Source: Bacteroidaceae bacterium
GTDB lineage: Bacteria; Bacteroidota; Bacteroidia; Bacteroidales; Bacteroidaceae
DNA length: 46,590 nt
Direction of reading: 5' to 3'
Assembly (NCBI GenBank): GCA_017541265.1
Contig: JAFXZK010000009.1
Coordinates: forward strand, 1 to 46,590
Below the pieces are notes generated by a model. That model saw nothing but the letters and a program-made list of their open reading frames with translations. It made no database searches and had not been told where the DNA came from. Position numbers and translations under genes: made by a program. How positions within the stretch are numbered: position 1 is the first letter of the stretch; every line of letters starts with the position of its first letter. Positions 15,067 to 23,355 of the stretch are shown piece after piece.

Positions 15067-16905
15067 ATGAAAAGAGTTTACACGATATTCACACTATTAT
15101 TCCTTGCGTTAAGCCCCGTCTTTTCGCAAGTTACATTGAAGGTTCAGGCACCGTCCCAGGCAGAGGTCGGGCAGCGCATCCGTATCAGTTATGTCGCCAA
15201 CACTCAAGACATAGATGACTTCCATGTCGATGATTTTGAGGGCTTCAACGTCCTCTACGGTCCCAGCACCAGCCGCTCAAGCAGTTTCTCGATGTCGAAC
15301 GGCCATACAACCCAGAGCAGTACCGTAACCTTCACCTACACTGTCGTGCCCACTACGGAGGGAACGCTCAAGGTGCCTGCCGCCGCTATCAAGGTCGATG
15401 GGAAGACCGTCAAGAGTGGAAGCCCCAGTATAGAAGTGTTGCCGGCCAGCCAGCAGCAGAGCCAGCAGCCCTCTGGCGGGCAGCAAGGCGGCAATTCCCG
15501 CCAGCAGCGTCAGCAGCAGGCCAATTCCGGAGGCGGTCAGATATCTGGCAACGAGCTTTATATGACCGTCACTGCCAACCGCCAGAAGATTTACGAGCAG
15601 GAAGCCGTGATGCTTACCTACAAGCTCTACACCTTGGTCAACATTCAGCAAATCTCAGGCGAGATGCCTCAGATAGACGGCTGTCACGTTCAGGAACTCG
15701 ACCGTGAGGCACAGCTCTCGCTCAAGTACGAGCGCGTCAACGGCAGAAACTACGGTACAGCCGTCTGGAAGCAGTACGTCCTCTACCCGCAGAAGACGGG
15801 CAAAATAAAGATTCCCAGCATCACCTTCGACACGCAGATTGAGGTGCAGAACCACTCGATGGACCCCTTCGACATCTTCTTCGGAGGCGGAAGCCTCTCG
15901 CAGATGGTTCGCAAACAAATCAAGACGACACCCGTCGAGATTGAGGTGCTGCCCCTCCCAACGCCGAAACCCGACAATTTTTCGGGGGCTGTGGGCAAGT
16001 TCACGGTGTCGGCCACGCTGACGCCTGAACAGGTAAATGCCAACGATGCGGCAACCTTGCGCCTCGTCGTGAGCGGTCAGGGCAACATGAAGCTGATGAA
16101 GGCTCCGAAGATTAACTTCCCCCAGGACTTCGAGGTCTATGACCCCAAAGAGAACAACAAGACGACAAACACGGCAACTGGCGCAAAGGGCAACATCACC
16201 TACGACTATGTCGTTGTGCCGCGTCACGGGGGCAAGTTCTCGATTCCACCCGTCGAGTTCTGCTACTTCGACCCCGAAAAGGAACGATACAACACGGTGC
16301 GCACCGACTCTTTCAGCCTTGCTGTCGCCAAGGCAAAGGGTCAGCCCGTCGCTTACACACGCGAACAGGAAGATCTTAACGTGCTGAACAAGGACATCAG
16401 ATTCATCAAGTTGGGCGAGCTGGAAAGCATAGAGACCGACGATTTCTTCGGAACTTCGACCTATTGGCTTGCTTACGCTCTGCTCTTCGCGGCATTCGTC
16501 GCCGCTTTCCTCTGGCTCAGACACAAGCAGAAGCTCAACCCGAACTCGTGGAGCGTGAAGGGAAAGAAGGCAGGCAAAGTGGCTTCGCGCCGCCTGAAGC
16601 AGGCTTCGAAGCTCTTGCACGCCAAGGACGACGCCGCCTTCTACGATGAGGTGATGCGTGCGCTGCTCGGTTATGCAGGCGACAAGCTGTCCCTGCCCGT
16701 GGGCGAACTCACGAAGGACAACGTCATTAGCAAGCTCACTCAGCGCGGCGTGGAGCAGGGCGTCGTGGATGCCTTCATTGCTGTCTTGAGCGATTGCGAG
16801 TTCGCACGCTACGCTCCAACCAGCGATCCTAATATGGCGAAAGAGAAGATTTACCAGCAGGCCTCTGATGTGATTACGCAGATGAACGCCCTAATCAAAA
16901 GGTAA
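15067..16905 (+). CDS. batD: BatD, oxygen-tolerance family membrane protein
   Basis: A 612-residue BatD-family protein: signal peptide (IFTLLFLALSPVFSQ, cleavage about residue 21), a long beta-rich periplasmic region with a Q/G/S-rich linker (about 125-158: QQQSQQPSGGQQGG), the repeated KQYVLYPQKTGKIKIPSITF element, and a C-terminal TM helix (STYWLAYALLFAAFVAAFLWL, about 464-484). A cytoplasmic tail of about 120 helical residues follows (RRLKQASKLLHAKDDAAFYDEVMRAL). The family is believed to assemble with BatA/B/C/E in the inner membrane. The stop codon lies in an AAAAGGTAAAAAGG word repeat (16898-16960). Confidence 0.92.
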   Translation: MKRVYTIFTLLFLALSPVFSQVTLKVQAPSQAEVGQRIRISYVANTQDIDDFHVDDFEGFNVLYGPSTSRSSSFSMSNGHTTQSSTVTFTYTVVPTTEGTLKVPAAAIKVDGKTVKSGSPSIEVLPASQQQSQQPSGGQQGGNSRQQRQQQANSGGGQISGNELYMTVTANRQKIYEQEAVMLTYKLYTLVNIQQISGEMPQIDGCHVQELDREAQLSLKYERVNGRNYGTAVWKQYVLYPQKTGKIKIPSITFDTQIEVQNHSMDPFDIFFGGGSLSQMVRKQIKTTPVEIEVLPLPTPKPDNFSGAVGKFTVSATLTPEQVNANDAATLRLVVSGQGNMKLMKAPKINFPQDFEVYDPKENNKTTNTATGAKGNITYDYVVVPRHGGKFSIPPVEFCYFDPEKERYNTVRTDSFSLAVAKAKGQPVAYTREQEDLNVLNKDIRFIKLGELESIETDDFFGTSTYWLAYALLFAAFVAAFLWLRHKQKLNPNSWSVKGKKAGKVASRRLKQASKLLHAKDDAAFYDEVMRALLGYAGDKLSLPVGELTKDNVISKLTQRGVEQGVVDAFIAVLSDCEFARYAPTSDPNMAKEKIYQQASDVITQMNALIKR

Positions 16906-16962
16906 AAAGGTGAAAGGGTGAAAAGTTAAAAAGAAAAAGGTGAAAAGTTAAAAGGTTAAATT
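16898..16962. repeat. AAAGGTGAAAAG word repeat between batD and batE
   Basis: Several degenerate copies of AAAAGGTGAAAGG/AAAAGTTAAAA fill the batD-batE gap and include the batD stop codon. They belong to the same AT-rich word family as 20636, 30135, 38557 and 43800. Confidence 0.7.
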
Positions 16963-16968
16963 AACACG

Positions 16969-17724
16969 ATGAAACGCAATATATTATTCTTTCTCCTGGT
17001 TGTCTGCCCTCTGTTGATGCGGGCTGTTAGTCTTTCAGAATTGAAGACACAGGCAGATAGCGCTTACGCCCGTGCCGATTATGCAGAGGCCGTCAAGCTC
17101 TACACCGAGTTGGCAGAGCAGAATCCCACTACCGATGTTTGCTACAACCTGGGCTGTGCCTACTATCGTATCGACGACATTGCCCATAGTGTCCTTTGGT
17201 TTGAGCGTGCCTTGAAGTTGAGTCCCAGCGACAAGGAAGTGCTCTTCAACCTCGAAATGGCACGCACGAAGACCATCGACAAGATTATTCCGCAGCATGA
17301 ATTCATCCTCTTCACATACTTCCATCAGGTGACGAACTGGTTCAGCCTGCGCACCTGGACCACCATCGCCCTGCTCTCCTTCGTCCTCATGCTCGTCTGC
17401 CTGCTCGTCTTCTGGGCTTCGGGCAGCCTGACCATAAGGAAGGTTACCTTCTCGTCGGCTGTCGTCCTGCTGCTCTTCTGCATCCTCTCCAACGTCTGCG
17501 CCTCGCAGCAGAGGACTTTCAAGCAGATGCATACGAGCGGCATTATTACCTCGCCTGCCGTGACAGTCAAGAGTACTCCGGCTGATAACGGCAACGACCT
17601 CTTCGTCTTGCACGAGGGTTCCAAGGTGGAGATACTGGATAGTAGCCTCAAGGAATGGTGCGAGGTGAGCATCGCCGACGGCAAGGTCGGGTGGATACCC
17701 AAGAAGTCCTTCGACTTGATTTAG
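16969..17724 (+). CDS. batE: BatE, TPR and SH3-like domain membrane protein
   Basis: A 251-residue protein with a signal peptide ([17 protein letters not shown]), three TPR-like helix pairs ([58 protein letters not shown], about 27-90), two TM helices ([19 protein letters not shown] and [18 protein letters not shown]) and a C-terminal bacterial SH3-like domain ([14 protein letters not shown] ... GWIPKKSF). This is the standard BatE architecture in Bacteroidetes. The SH3-like part probably sits in the periplasm. It is the last of the recognised bat genes; a PAP2 phosphatase gene follows 34 bp later. Confidence 0.9.
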   Translation: MKRNILFFLLVVCPLLMRAVSLSELKTQADSAYARADYAEAVKLYTELAEQNPTTDVCYNLGCAYYRIDDIAHSVLWFERALKLSPSDKEVLFNLEMARTKTIDKIIPQHEFILFTYFHQVTNWFSLRTWTTIALLSFVLMLVCLLVFWASGSLTIRKVTFSSAVVLLLFCILSNVCASQQRTFKQMHTSGIITSPAVTVKSTPADNGNDLFVLHEGSKVEILDSSLKEWCEVSIADGKVGWIPKKSFDLI

Positions 17725-17758
17725 GCTTAGAACTCCAAAACGAACTGACCAAACAACA

Positions 17759-18457
17759 ATGATTGAACAGATTGTCCAATGGGATAAGGAACTTCTGGTT
17801 GCCCTGAACGGCTCGTCGTCTCTCTTCCTCGACGGCATCATGCTGACCATCACCGAGACATCCACCTGGGTTCCCCTGTTCGCGTGTCTGCTCTTTGCAG
17901 TCATCAGGAACAACAAATGGCGCGGCAGTCTGCTCATCATCTTCATGGTTGCTTTGCTTGTGACGCTTTGCGACCAGTTCGCCAGCGGCTTCTGCAAGCC
18001 GTACTTCCACAGGTTGCGGCCTTCGCAGGAGCCTGAACTTGCAGAAGTAATCGACCTTGTGTGCGGCTATCGCGGCAGTCTCTATGGCTTCATCTCCAGT
18101 CACGCTTCCAACACCTTTGGCGTCGCTGTCTTCTTTATGCTCCTGTTCCGTAGCAGGAAAGCCACTCCATTGCTGTTGCTCTACGCTTGTCTGTCAAGCT
18201 ACAGCCGCATCTATCTGGGCGTCCACTATCCCCTCGACATACTGATGGGTGCCTTGTGGGGCGTGTTCTGCGCTGTGGCGGTGTATGGCCTCTACAGTTG
18301 GGTTGACAGACGGTTCAGCCTCTCTGCTACCCCACATACTTCACACTATACCGCCACGGGCTACAGGCATACGGACTTCATTCCGCTCCTCTGCATCTTC
18401 CCCCTCATCTTTATTTATATCATCATCAGGGCTGCCATGTTTGCCGCCTCGTCATAA
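17759..18457 (+). CDS. PAP2-superfamily membrane phosphatase
   Basis: A 232-residue multi-pass membrane protein carrying the three phosphatidic-acid phosphatase motifs: KPYFHRLRP (Lys80, Arg86, Pro88), SSHASN (113-118, catalytic His115) and SRIYLGVHYPLD (149-160, with His156 and Asp160). About five or six TM helices are visible. The family dephosphorylates lipid pyrophosphates or phospholipids; candidate substrates are undecaprenyl pyrophosphate or phosphatidylglycerophosphate, but the sequence alone does not decide. It ends 11 bp before the next gene, which suggests co-transcription. Confidence 0.88.
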   Translation: MIEQIVQWDKELLVALNGSSSLFLDGIMLTITETSTWVPLFACLLFAVIRNNKWRGSLLIIFMVALLVTLCDQFASGFCKPYFHRLRPSQEPELAEVIDLVCGYRGSLYGFISSHASNTFGVAVFFMLLFRSRKATPLLLLYACLSSYSRIYLGVHYPLDILMGALWGVFCAVAVYGLYSWVDRRFSLSATPHTSHYTATGYRHTDFIPLLCIFPLIFIYIIIRAAMFAASS

Positions 18458-18467
18458 AGCCACTCAG

Positions 18468-21400
18468 ATGCAAGTACGAACAGCTCTCCTCTCCGTCTTT
18501 CTCGTTTTCGTCGCCTGCTCGTCAGTCGCCGAAAGGGATGCAATGCTTGTGGAAGAGAGCAACGACTTGTCCTATCGCCTGCGCTATACAGATGTCTCTG
18601 CCTCGCTCATAGAGGCAAAGAAGGCTTATGCTTGTTCTGCTGAGGATGCAGACGGACGTGCCGAAGCGCTTAACAATATGGCGTACGTCGCCTATCAGCA
18701 AATGCGCTACGACCAGGCTCTGCACCTCTTGCAAAAGGTCTATGGCTTCAGCAGGAACCAGTTGGAGCTGCTTTGTGCCGACGTGCTTACCATGAAGGTT
18801 ATGCAGCGTATCGGTCGGGGCAAGCCATTCTTCGACAGCCGCCTCTGTGCCCAGAAGCGTATCAGCCGCATCCTCTCCGAGGAAAGCAATCTGACGGAGC
18901 GCCAGAAGCTCCGCCTGCATTATGCTCTGACGGAGTTCCATATTGTGGCTTCCACCTATTATTATTACCTCGGACAGGATGAAGCTGCGCGACGGGAGAT
19001 ACAGGATGCTGCGCGGTATGTCAACCTTGAGACAGACACGACGCAGTGGCTCTACTATCATTATATGTTGGGCAGCGGCGGACTCGTTGAGGGAACGCCC
19101 GAGGAAGTGACAGTCGCGGAGTTCGACCACCTCATCCGTGTCTATACTTTGGCAAGGGTCAGGCACTTTACTTACTTTGAAGCCAATGCCCTTCAATCGC
19201 TTTCTGCCATGATTGCCGACTCGCTTCGTGCCGACGTGCTCAAGCGTCAATGCTTGGATGCCTACAGTTATCTTTATGAGCATCACAAGCGTTGGCAAAC
19301 CGATAGCCTGCTTCCCTCCCGCTATCAGTTTGCTGCCGCGTTGTCCCATCATGCTGTTTCTCTCTTTAAGGAGTATCGCGACCTCTTCCAGACGGCATGC
19401 GCCTTGCGAACCTTGGGCGAGGTATATTTCTCCGCAGGGCATTATGATGAGGCTCTCGAGAGCTTCCGCTCGGCTCTTCATCTCGCTTCCGACTACAGTC
19501 GATCGCCTTATCAGGTGACACCTTGGCTGGCAGGCATACACGAGAACCTCAGCCTTGCCTACAGCGCATTGGGCGACAAACATCTTGCCGACAGTCATCG
19601 CAACACCTATCTCGACCTGCTTGATGAGTCGCGACAGAACAAGGAGCTTGACAGCCGAAAGGCTTTGCTTAAGCAGGAAGCTCGCGGTGAACAGATACAG
19701 TTTGCTCTGCTTCTGTTGCTTGTCGTTGTGGTCGTTGTCCTTTCTGTCGTTTATTATCGTCAGGTCAATCATCGTTCGCGTTCCTTCGAGCAACGTGTTC
19801 GCGGGATAAGCTCTAGCGAGGATTGCCTGCAAGCCAAGCAGAGGCTTCAGGCACTTCAACAGGAGAGCGAAGAACGGCTCGAGGAGAGTAGGGAAGCGTG
19901 CGAGGTCGTGCAGCAACGTATCCTGCAGCAACAGCAGCGACACATCGTGCAGCGCACCAAGCTGTCTGCTGTCTATGCCATCATCCCTTACTTGGACAGG
20001 GTCACTCACGAAGTGCGAAGCCTCGACAAGAAGGAAGGTGATGCGGCAGAGCACCTGTCGTATATTCAGGAACTATGCACGGGCATGATGACCATCAACG
20101 ACCGTCTGACGGAATGGATACAGATGCAACAGGGACGCCTCAACCTGCAAGTGACGCGCTTCCCGCTTGCCGACGTGTTGCACGTCATATCCATGCAGCA
20201 ATACGCCTTCGCGCAGCAGCAGCTCACGCTCGAAGTCCCGGAGACAAACCTTCAAGTAAAAGCCGACAAGCCTCTCACGCTCTTCATGGTCAATACGCTG
20301 GTCGATAATGCCCGCAAGTTCACGCCTGCCGGTGGAAAGGTCTCTGTCTTGCTCGGCGCTACCAACGATTATGTGGAGGTCAGCGTCTGCGACACAGGCA
20401 TCGGACTCTCGCCGGAAGACGTGCAGACACTTAGCGACAGCAAGGTCTATGACCCCAGTCGCATCGGGACACCCAATGCGAGCAAGGGCTTTGGCTTTGG
20501 CATCATGAACTGCAAAGGCATTATTGGCAGCTACAAGAAGCTCTCGTCTCTCTTCAATGTCTGTGACTTCGGCGTGGAGAGCGAGCAGGGAAAGGGCAGC
20601 CGCTTCTGGTTCCGCCTGCCGCGAGTGCCTCTTAATGTTGAAAGGTTGAAAAGTGGAAAAGTCGAAAAGCTGCTTTCCATTATTGCTTTCACCTTTTTAC
20701 TTTTTCACCTTTTCACCTTTTCAAAGCCTCTTCAGGCAATGCCGAAGCGTTGCTATGAGTTGTTCGACTCTACATACAATGCCAATCTTCAAGGGCGATT
20801 TGCCGATGCGTGCCTCTTCTCTGACAGCGCAATAAACATCGTAGAAGAGCCTGTTGACACGTCGTTGCTTGTCTCGCTCTACAACGAACAGGCCATCGCT
20901 GCTCTGGCTCTCGGTCGTTGGGATGTCTATCGAAGGAGCAATGCCGAGTGCGTACGCCTGCACCGCCTCTTCAGCATCGACGGCTCTCTTGCTTCAGACT
21001 GCCAGCGATTAGAGAGGATGACAGCGGACTCGCGTGTGCTCTATGTATTGATAGTCCTGCTTCTTATCGCGTCCCTCGCTCTCTTCTATATGGTCGTGTT
21101 GCGTCACCGCCTGCGCCATCGTGCTTCGCTCGACGACCTCTATCAGCGCCTCACCTCTGTGCTCCGTTCTTTTCCGGAGAATGCTGCAACGATGGACGGC
21201 GAGTTGCAGGCAGTCATTCGCAGTCTCGACCAGCCACAGCTCAGGCAATCGGTGCAGGAGTTGCGGCAGTTGCTCTCCACGGGATTGGCAAAGGTTCGGG
21301 AAACAGAGGCTGCCACAGAAGAGGCAGAAGAGAAGGCACAGCGCTGGCGCTTCGAGCATGACCGCCTCTATGTCATGAATCAAATACTCGACAACTCGCT

Positions 21401-21980
21401 CAGCACAATCAAGCACGAGACAATGTACTTCCCCTCTCGCATCAAGCAGATGGCAAAGGAAGGGGACTCTTGGTCGCCTCTGCTCGACCTTGTGACCTAC
21501 TACCGCCACATCTACATGTTGCTTTACGAGCAGGCACAAAGACAAACCGACCAGTCGCCTTTGCGTTTGCAACCGATCGCAGTCAACGACCTCTTCGCAT
21601 ATGCTGCCAAGACACATGCAGTAGCGTGTCAGCCGACAGATGCTTGGGTTCGGGGCGACGAGATGTTGCTCCAGTTCTTCCTCGACCAGATGTTTGCTGT
21701 TGTGCCGAAGAATGCCACGCTCTCGGCAGAGCAACGCGACGGCATGATATACATTATATATAATGTAGAGGGGCAGCACTTAACCCCTCAACAGCTGTCT
21801 GACCTCTTCTCGCCACAGACCGAACGGATGGAGTATCTTGTTATGCGGCAGATAGTCCGCGAGCATGATGCCGCCTGCGGGCATCCAGGCCTGCGCCTCA
21901 TGGCAGAGAACACAGAGAAGGGCTACAGAATAACCTTCTCGCTGCAACAAGAAGCGCCTCGAAATAAGGAAATAACGTAA
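18468..21980 (+). CDS. Double histidine-kinase-like sensor (DUF5112/DUF5113-type)
   Basis: A 1170-residue protein starting at the ATG just after the PAP2 stop; an upstream ATG at 18249 lies inside the PAP2 gene. It begins with a lipoprotein-like signal (LLSVFLVFVAC). Module 1 has TPR-like helices, a TM helix (FALLLLLVVVVVLSVVYY, about 412-430), a coiled coil, an H-box-like THEVRSL and a good HATPase domain: N-box NTLVDNARKF (about 608), DTGIGL (about 641) and GFGFGI (about 674). A hydrophobic linker (729-755) then leads to module 2: helical sensor, TM helix (LYVLIVLLLIASLALFYMVVL, about 858-880), coiled coil and an H-box-like IKHETMYFP (about 981). Its ATPase part has no recognisable N or G boxes, so it is probably inactive. 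The final residues and stop lie in a TAACGTAA repeat. Confidence 0.75.
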   Translation: MQVRTALLSVFLVFVACSSVAERDAMLVEESNDLSYRLRYTDVSASLIEAKKAYACSAEDADGRAEALNNMAYVAYQQMRYDQALHLLQKVYGFSRNQLELLCADVLTMKVMQRIGRGKPFFDSRLCAQKRISRILSEESNLTERQKLRLHYALTEFHIVASTYYYYLGQDEAARREIQDAARYVNLETDTTQWLYYHYMLGSGGLVEGTPEEVTVAEFDHLIRVYTLARVRHFTYFEANALQSLSAMIADSLRADVLKRQCLDAYSYLYEHHKRWQTDSLLPSRYQFAAALSHHAVSLFKEYRDLFQTACALRTLGEVYFSAGHYDEALESFRSALHLASDYSRSPYQVTPWLAGIHENLSLAYSALGDKHLADSHRNTYLDLLDESRQNKELDSRKALLKQEARGEQIQFALLLLLVVVVVVLSVVYYRQVNHRSRSFEQRVRGISSSEDCLQAKQRLQALQQESEERLEESREACEVVQQRILQQQQRHIVQRTKLSAVYAIIPYLDRVTHEVRSLDKKEGDAAEHLSYIQELCTGMMTINDRLTEWIQMQQGRLNLQVTRFPLADVLHVISMQQYAFAQQQLTLEVPETNLQVKADKPLTLFMVNTLVDNARKFTPAGGKVSVLLGATNDYVEVSVCDTGIGLSPEDVQTLSDSKVYDPSRIGTPNASKGFGFGIMNCKGIIGSYKKLSSLFNVCDFGVESEQGKGSRFWFRLPRVPLNVERLKSGKVEKLLSIIAFTFLLFHLFTFSKPLQAMPKRCYELFDSTYNANLQGRFADACLFSDSAINIVEEPVDTSLLVSLYNEQAIAALALGRWDVYRRSNAECVRLHRLFSIDGSLASDCQRLERMTADSRVLYVLIVLLLIASLALFYMVVLRHRLRHRASLDDLYQRLTSVLRSFPENAATMDGELQAVIRSLDQPQLRQSVQELRQLLSTGLAKVRETEAATEEAEEKAQRWRFEHDRLYVMNQILDNSLSTIKHETMYFPSRIKQMAKEGDSWSPLLDLVTYYRHIYMLLYEQAQRQTDQSPLRLQPIAVNDLFAYAAKTHAVACQPTDAWVRGDEMLLQFFLDQMFAVVPKNATLSAEQRDGMIYIIYNVEGQHLTPQQLSDLFSPQTERMEYLVMRQIVREHDAACGHPGLRLMAENTEKGYRITFSLQQEAPRNKEIT
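20636..20733. repeat. AT-rich word repeat inside the kinase gene
   Basis: GTTGAAAGGTTGAAAAGTGG words (20636-20670) are mirrored by CTTTTTCACCTTTTCACC words (20696-20733), the same inverted structure as the intergenic spacers at 38557-38664. Here it lies in frame and encodes the hydrophobic linker between the two kinase modules. Confidence 0.8.
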
Positions 21981-22045
21981 TAACGTAATCCCGTTATAAC
22001 GTGATAACGTCATACCGTAATAACGAAACAACGAAATAACAAAAC
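21970..22045. repeat. TAACGTAA word repeat
   Basis: About eight degenerate copies of ATAACG(TAA) fill the gap between the kinase and response-regulator genes and include the kinase stop codon and its last three residues. No gene. Confidence 0.7.
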
Positions 22046-22048
22046 AAT

Positions 22049-22771
22049 ATGGATAAATTCAAAGTAATCATCGTCGAAGACGACAAGCTGGAGCTTAAAG
22101 GCACACAGCAAATCCTGCAAACCGAAGTGCCGGAGGCAGAGATTATAGGCACGGCACAGGGCGAGAGTGACTTCTGGAAGCTGATGCGCGACGGACAGCC
22201 CGACCTCGTCCTGCTCGACCTCGGACTTGGCGGCAGTACAACCGTTGGCGTGGACATCTGCCGACAGCTCCGCACACGCTATGCCGACATGAAGATACTC
22301 GTCTTCACTGGCGAGATACTCAACGAACGCCTTTGGGTCGAGGTGCTCAGCGCAGGTGCCGACGGCATCATCCTCAAGACGGGCAACCTCTTGCAGCGCG
22401 ACGACGTGATGCAGGTCATGCATGGCAGGCATCTGGTCTTCAACGAGCCTTTCCTTGAAAAGGTGATGGCACGCTTCCGCAAGGTTGTCTGCAAGGAACA
22501 GGCAGCTGTCGATGCTTTCGTCGAGTACGAGATTGACGAGTACGATGAGCGTTTCCTGCGCCATCTTGCCCTCGGCTATACGAAGGACATGATAGCAGGG
22601 CTGCGGCAGATGCCTTTCAGTACGAAGAGCCTTGAGAAGCGTCAGGTTGACCTTACCAATCGCCTCTTCTCGGAGCGCGAACGGAATGGTGTCAATGCCG
22701 TGCGGCTTGTCGTGCGTGCCATCCAGCTGCACATTATCGACCCGGACAACCTTGTAGCCGATGAACAATAA
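22049..22771 (+). CDS. DNA-binding response regulator
   Basis: A 240-residue protein. The receiver domain (1-120) has the acidic pair in VIIVEDDK (Glu10-Asp11-Asp12), phosphoacceptor Asp57 in LVLLDLGLGG, the Thr in ILVFTGE and the Lys in IILKTGN. A linker of about 45 residues precedes a C-terminal helical domain (FLRHLALGYTKDMIAGLRQMPFSTKSLEKRQVDLTNRLF and ERNGVNAVRLVVRAIQLHII) that looks like a LuxR-type HTH. It follows the double kinase gene with a 68-bp repeat spacer, so it is the probable partner. Its stop overlaps the start of the next gene. Confidence 0.88.
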   Translation: MDKFKVIIVEDDKLELKGTQQILQTEVPEAEIIGTAQGESDFWKLMRDGQPDLVLLDLGLGGSTTVGVDICRQLRTRYADMKILVFTGEILNERLWVEVLSAGADGIILKTGNLLQRDDVMQVMHGRHLVFNEPFLEKVMARFRKVVCKEQAAVDAFVEYEIDEYDERFLRHLALGYTKDMIAGLRQMPFSTKSLEKRQVDLTNRLFSERERNGVNAVRLVVRAIQLHIIDPDNLVADEQ

Positions 22772-23321
22772 GGAGCGCGTCTTCGTCATTGCCCTCATTG
22801 TGGCGGCAGTGCTGCCTTTCCTCTCGTGGGTGTTGTCGGCATTGGGCGTGCCTTGCCGCAGCATCTTCGACGACGAAGGCTTGCGCTGGCTTTTCCGTCA
22901 TGCTAGCGACTGCCTTCACAGCCGCCTCGTGATGTTTGTCCTCTGCTGCCTCATGATGCAGGGCGTGATACAGAGAAGCCGAATCCTTCCTCTCGGCCGT
23001 GCGTTCCGCGATGCGAAGTTCTTGCGCTATACTGCTGTCTATGCCGTCGTGTTCCTCTCCATCCTGTTTGCTGCCGTCCGTCCTGACAGTCCGCTGCTCA
23101 GCATCACAGGCGGTCTTGCAGGAAGTCCCTTGCTCGACGGCCTGCTCTTCCTTGGCTGGCTCTCCTTCATTATCTTCTGCCTCTGCTACGGACATACGAA
23201 ACGCGAGCCTTGGACAGAGATGCTCACCTACGGCATCCGTCGTCATCCGCTTGTCATTCCCTTTGCCATTGTTGTGTCGTTCTGCTGGCAATGCGTACAA
23301 TATATGGTAGCCCCCCTCTAA
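22761..23321 (+). CDS. Small multi-pass membrane protein, possibly AbgT-like
   Basis: A 186-residue protein with about four hydrophobic helices (FVIALIVAAVLPFLSWVLSAL, RLVMFVLCCLMMQGVI, FLRYTAVYAVVFLSILFAAV, LLDGLLFLGWLSFIIFCLC) and a fifth near the end. The first helix followed by DDEGLRWLFRHASD resembles the N-terminal part of AbgT transporters, but the protein is far shorter, so the assignment is weak. The start overlaps the response-regulator stop. The terminal residues APL and the TAA stop are formed by a GC-rich palindromic repeat (23311-23340), so the native C-terminus may have been lost. Confidence 0.65.
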   Translation: MNNKERVFVIALIVAAVLPFLSWVLSALGVPCRSIFDDEGLRWLFRHASDCLHSRLVMFVLCCLMMQGVIQRSRILPLGRAFRDAKFLRYTAVYAVVFLSILFAAVRPDSPLLSITGGLAGSPLLDGLLFLGWLSFIIFCLCYGHTKREPWTEMLTYGIRRHPLVIPFAIVVSFCWQCVQYMVAPL

Positions 23322-23340
23322 CTCCCCCCAAGGGGGGAGA
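23311..23340. repeat. GC-rich palindromic repeat overlapping a stop codon
   Basis: CCCCCCTCTAACTCCCCCCA followed by AGGGGGGAGA is a tail plus hairpin of the GC-rich family. It supplies the last codons and TAA stop of the upstream membrane-protein gene and ends 15 bp before uvrD. Confidence 0.85.
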
Positions 23341-23355
23341 AACACTCAATGCTCA

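Noticed and set aside
18249-18467. Longer start of the double kinase at 18249
   Set aside because: It lies within the PAP2 gene in another frame. The ATG at 18468 gives a clean lipoprotein-like signal right after the PAP2 stop.
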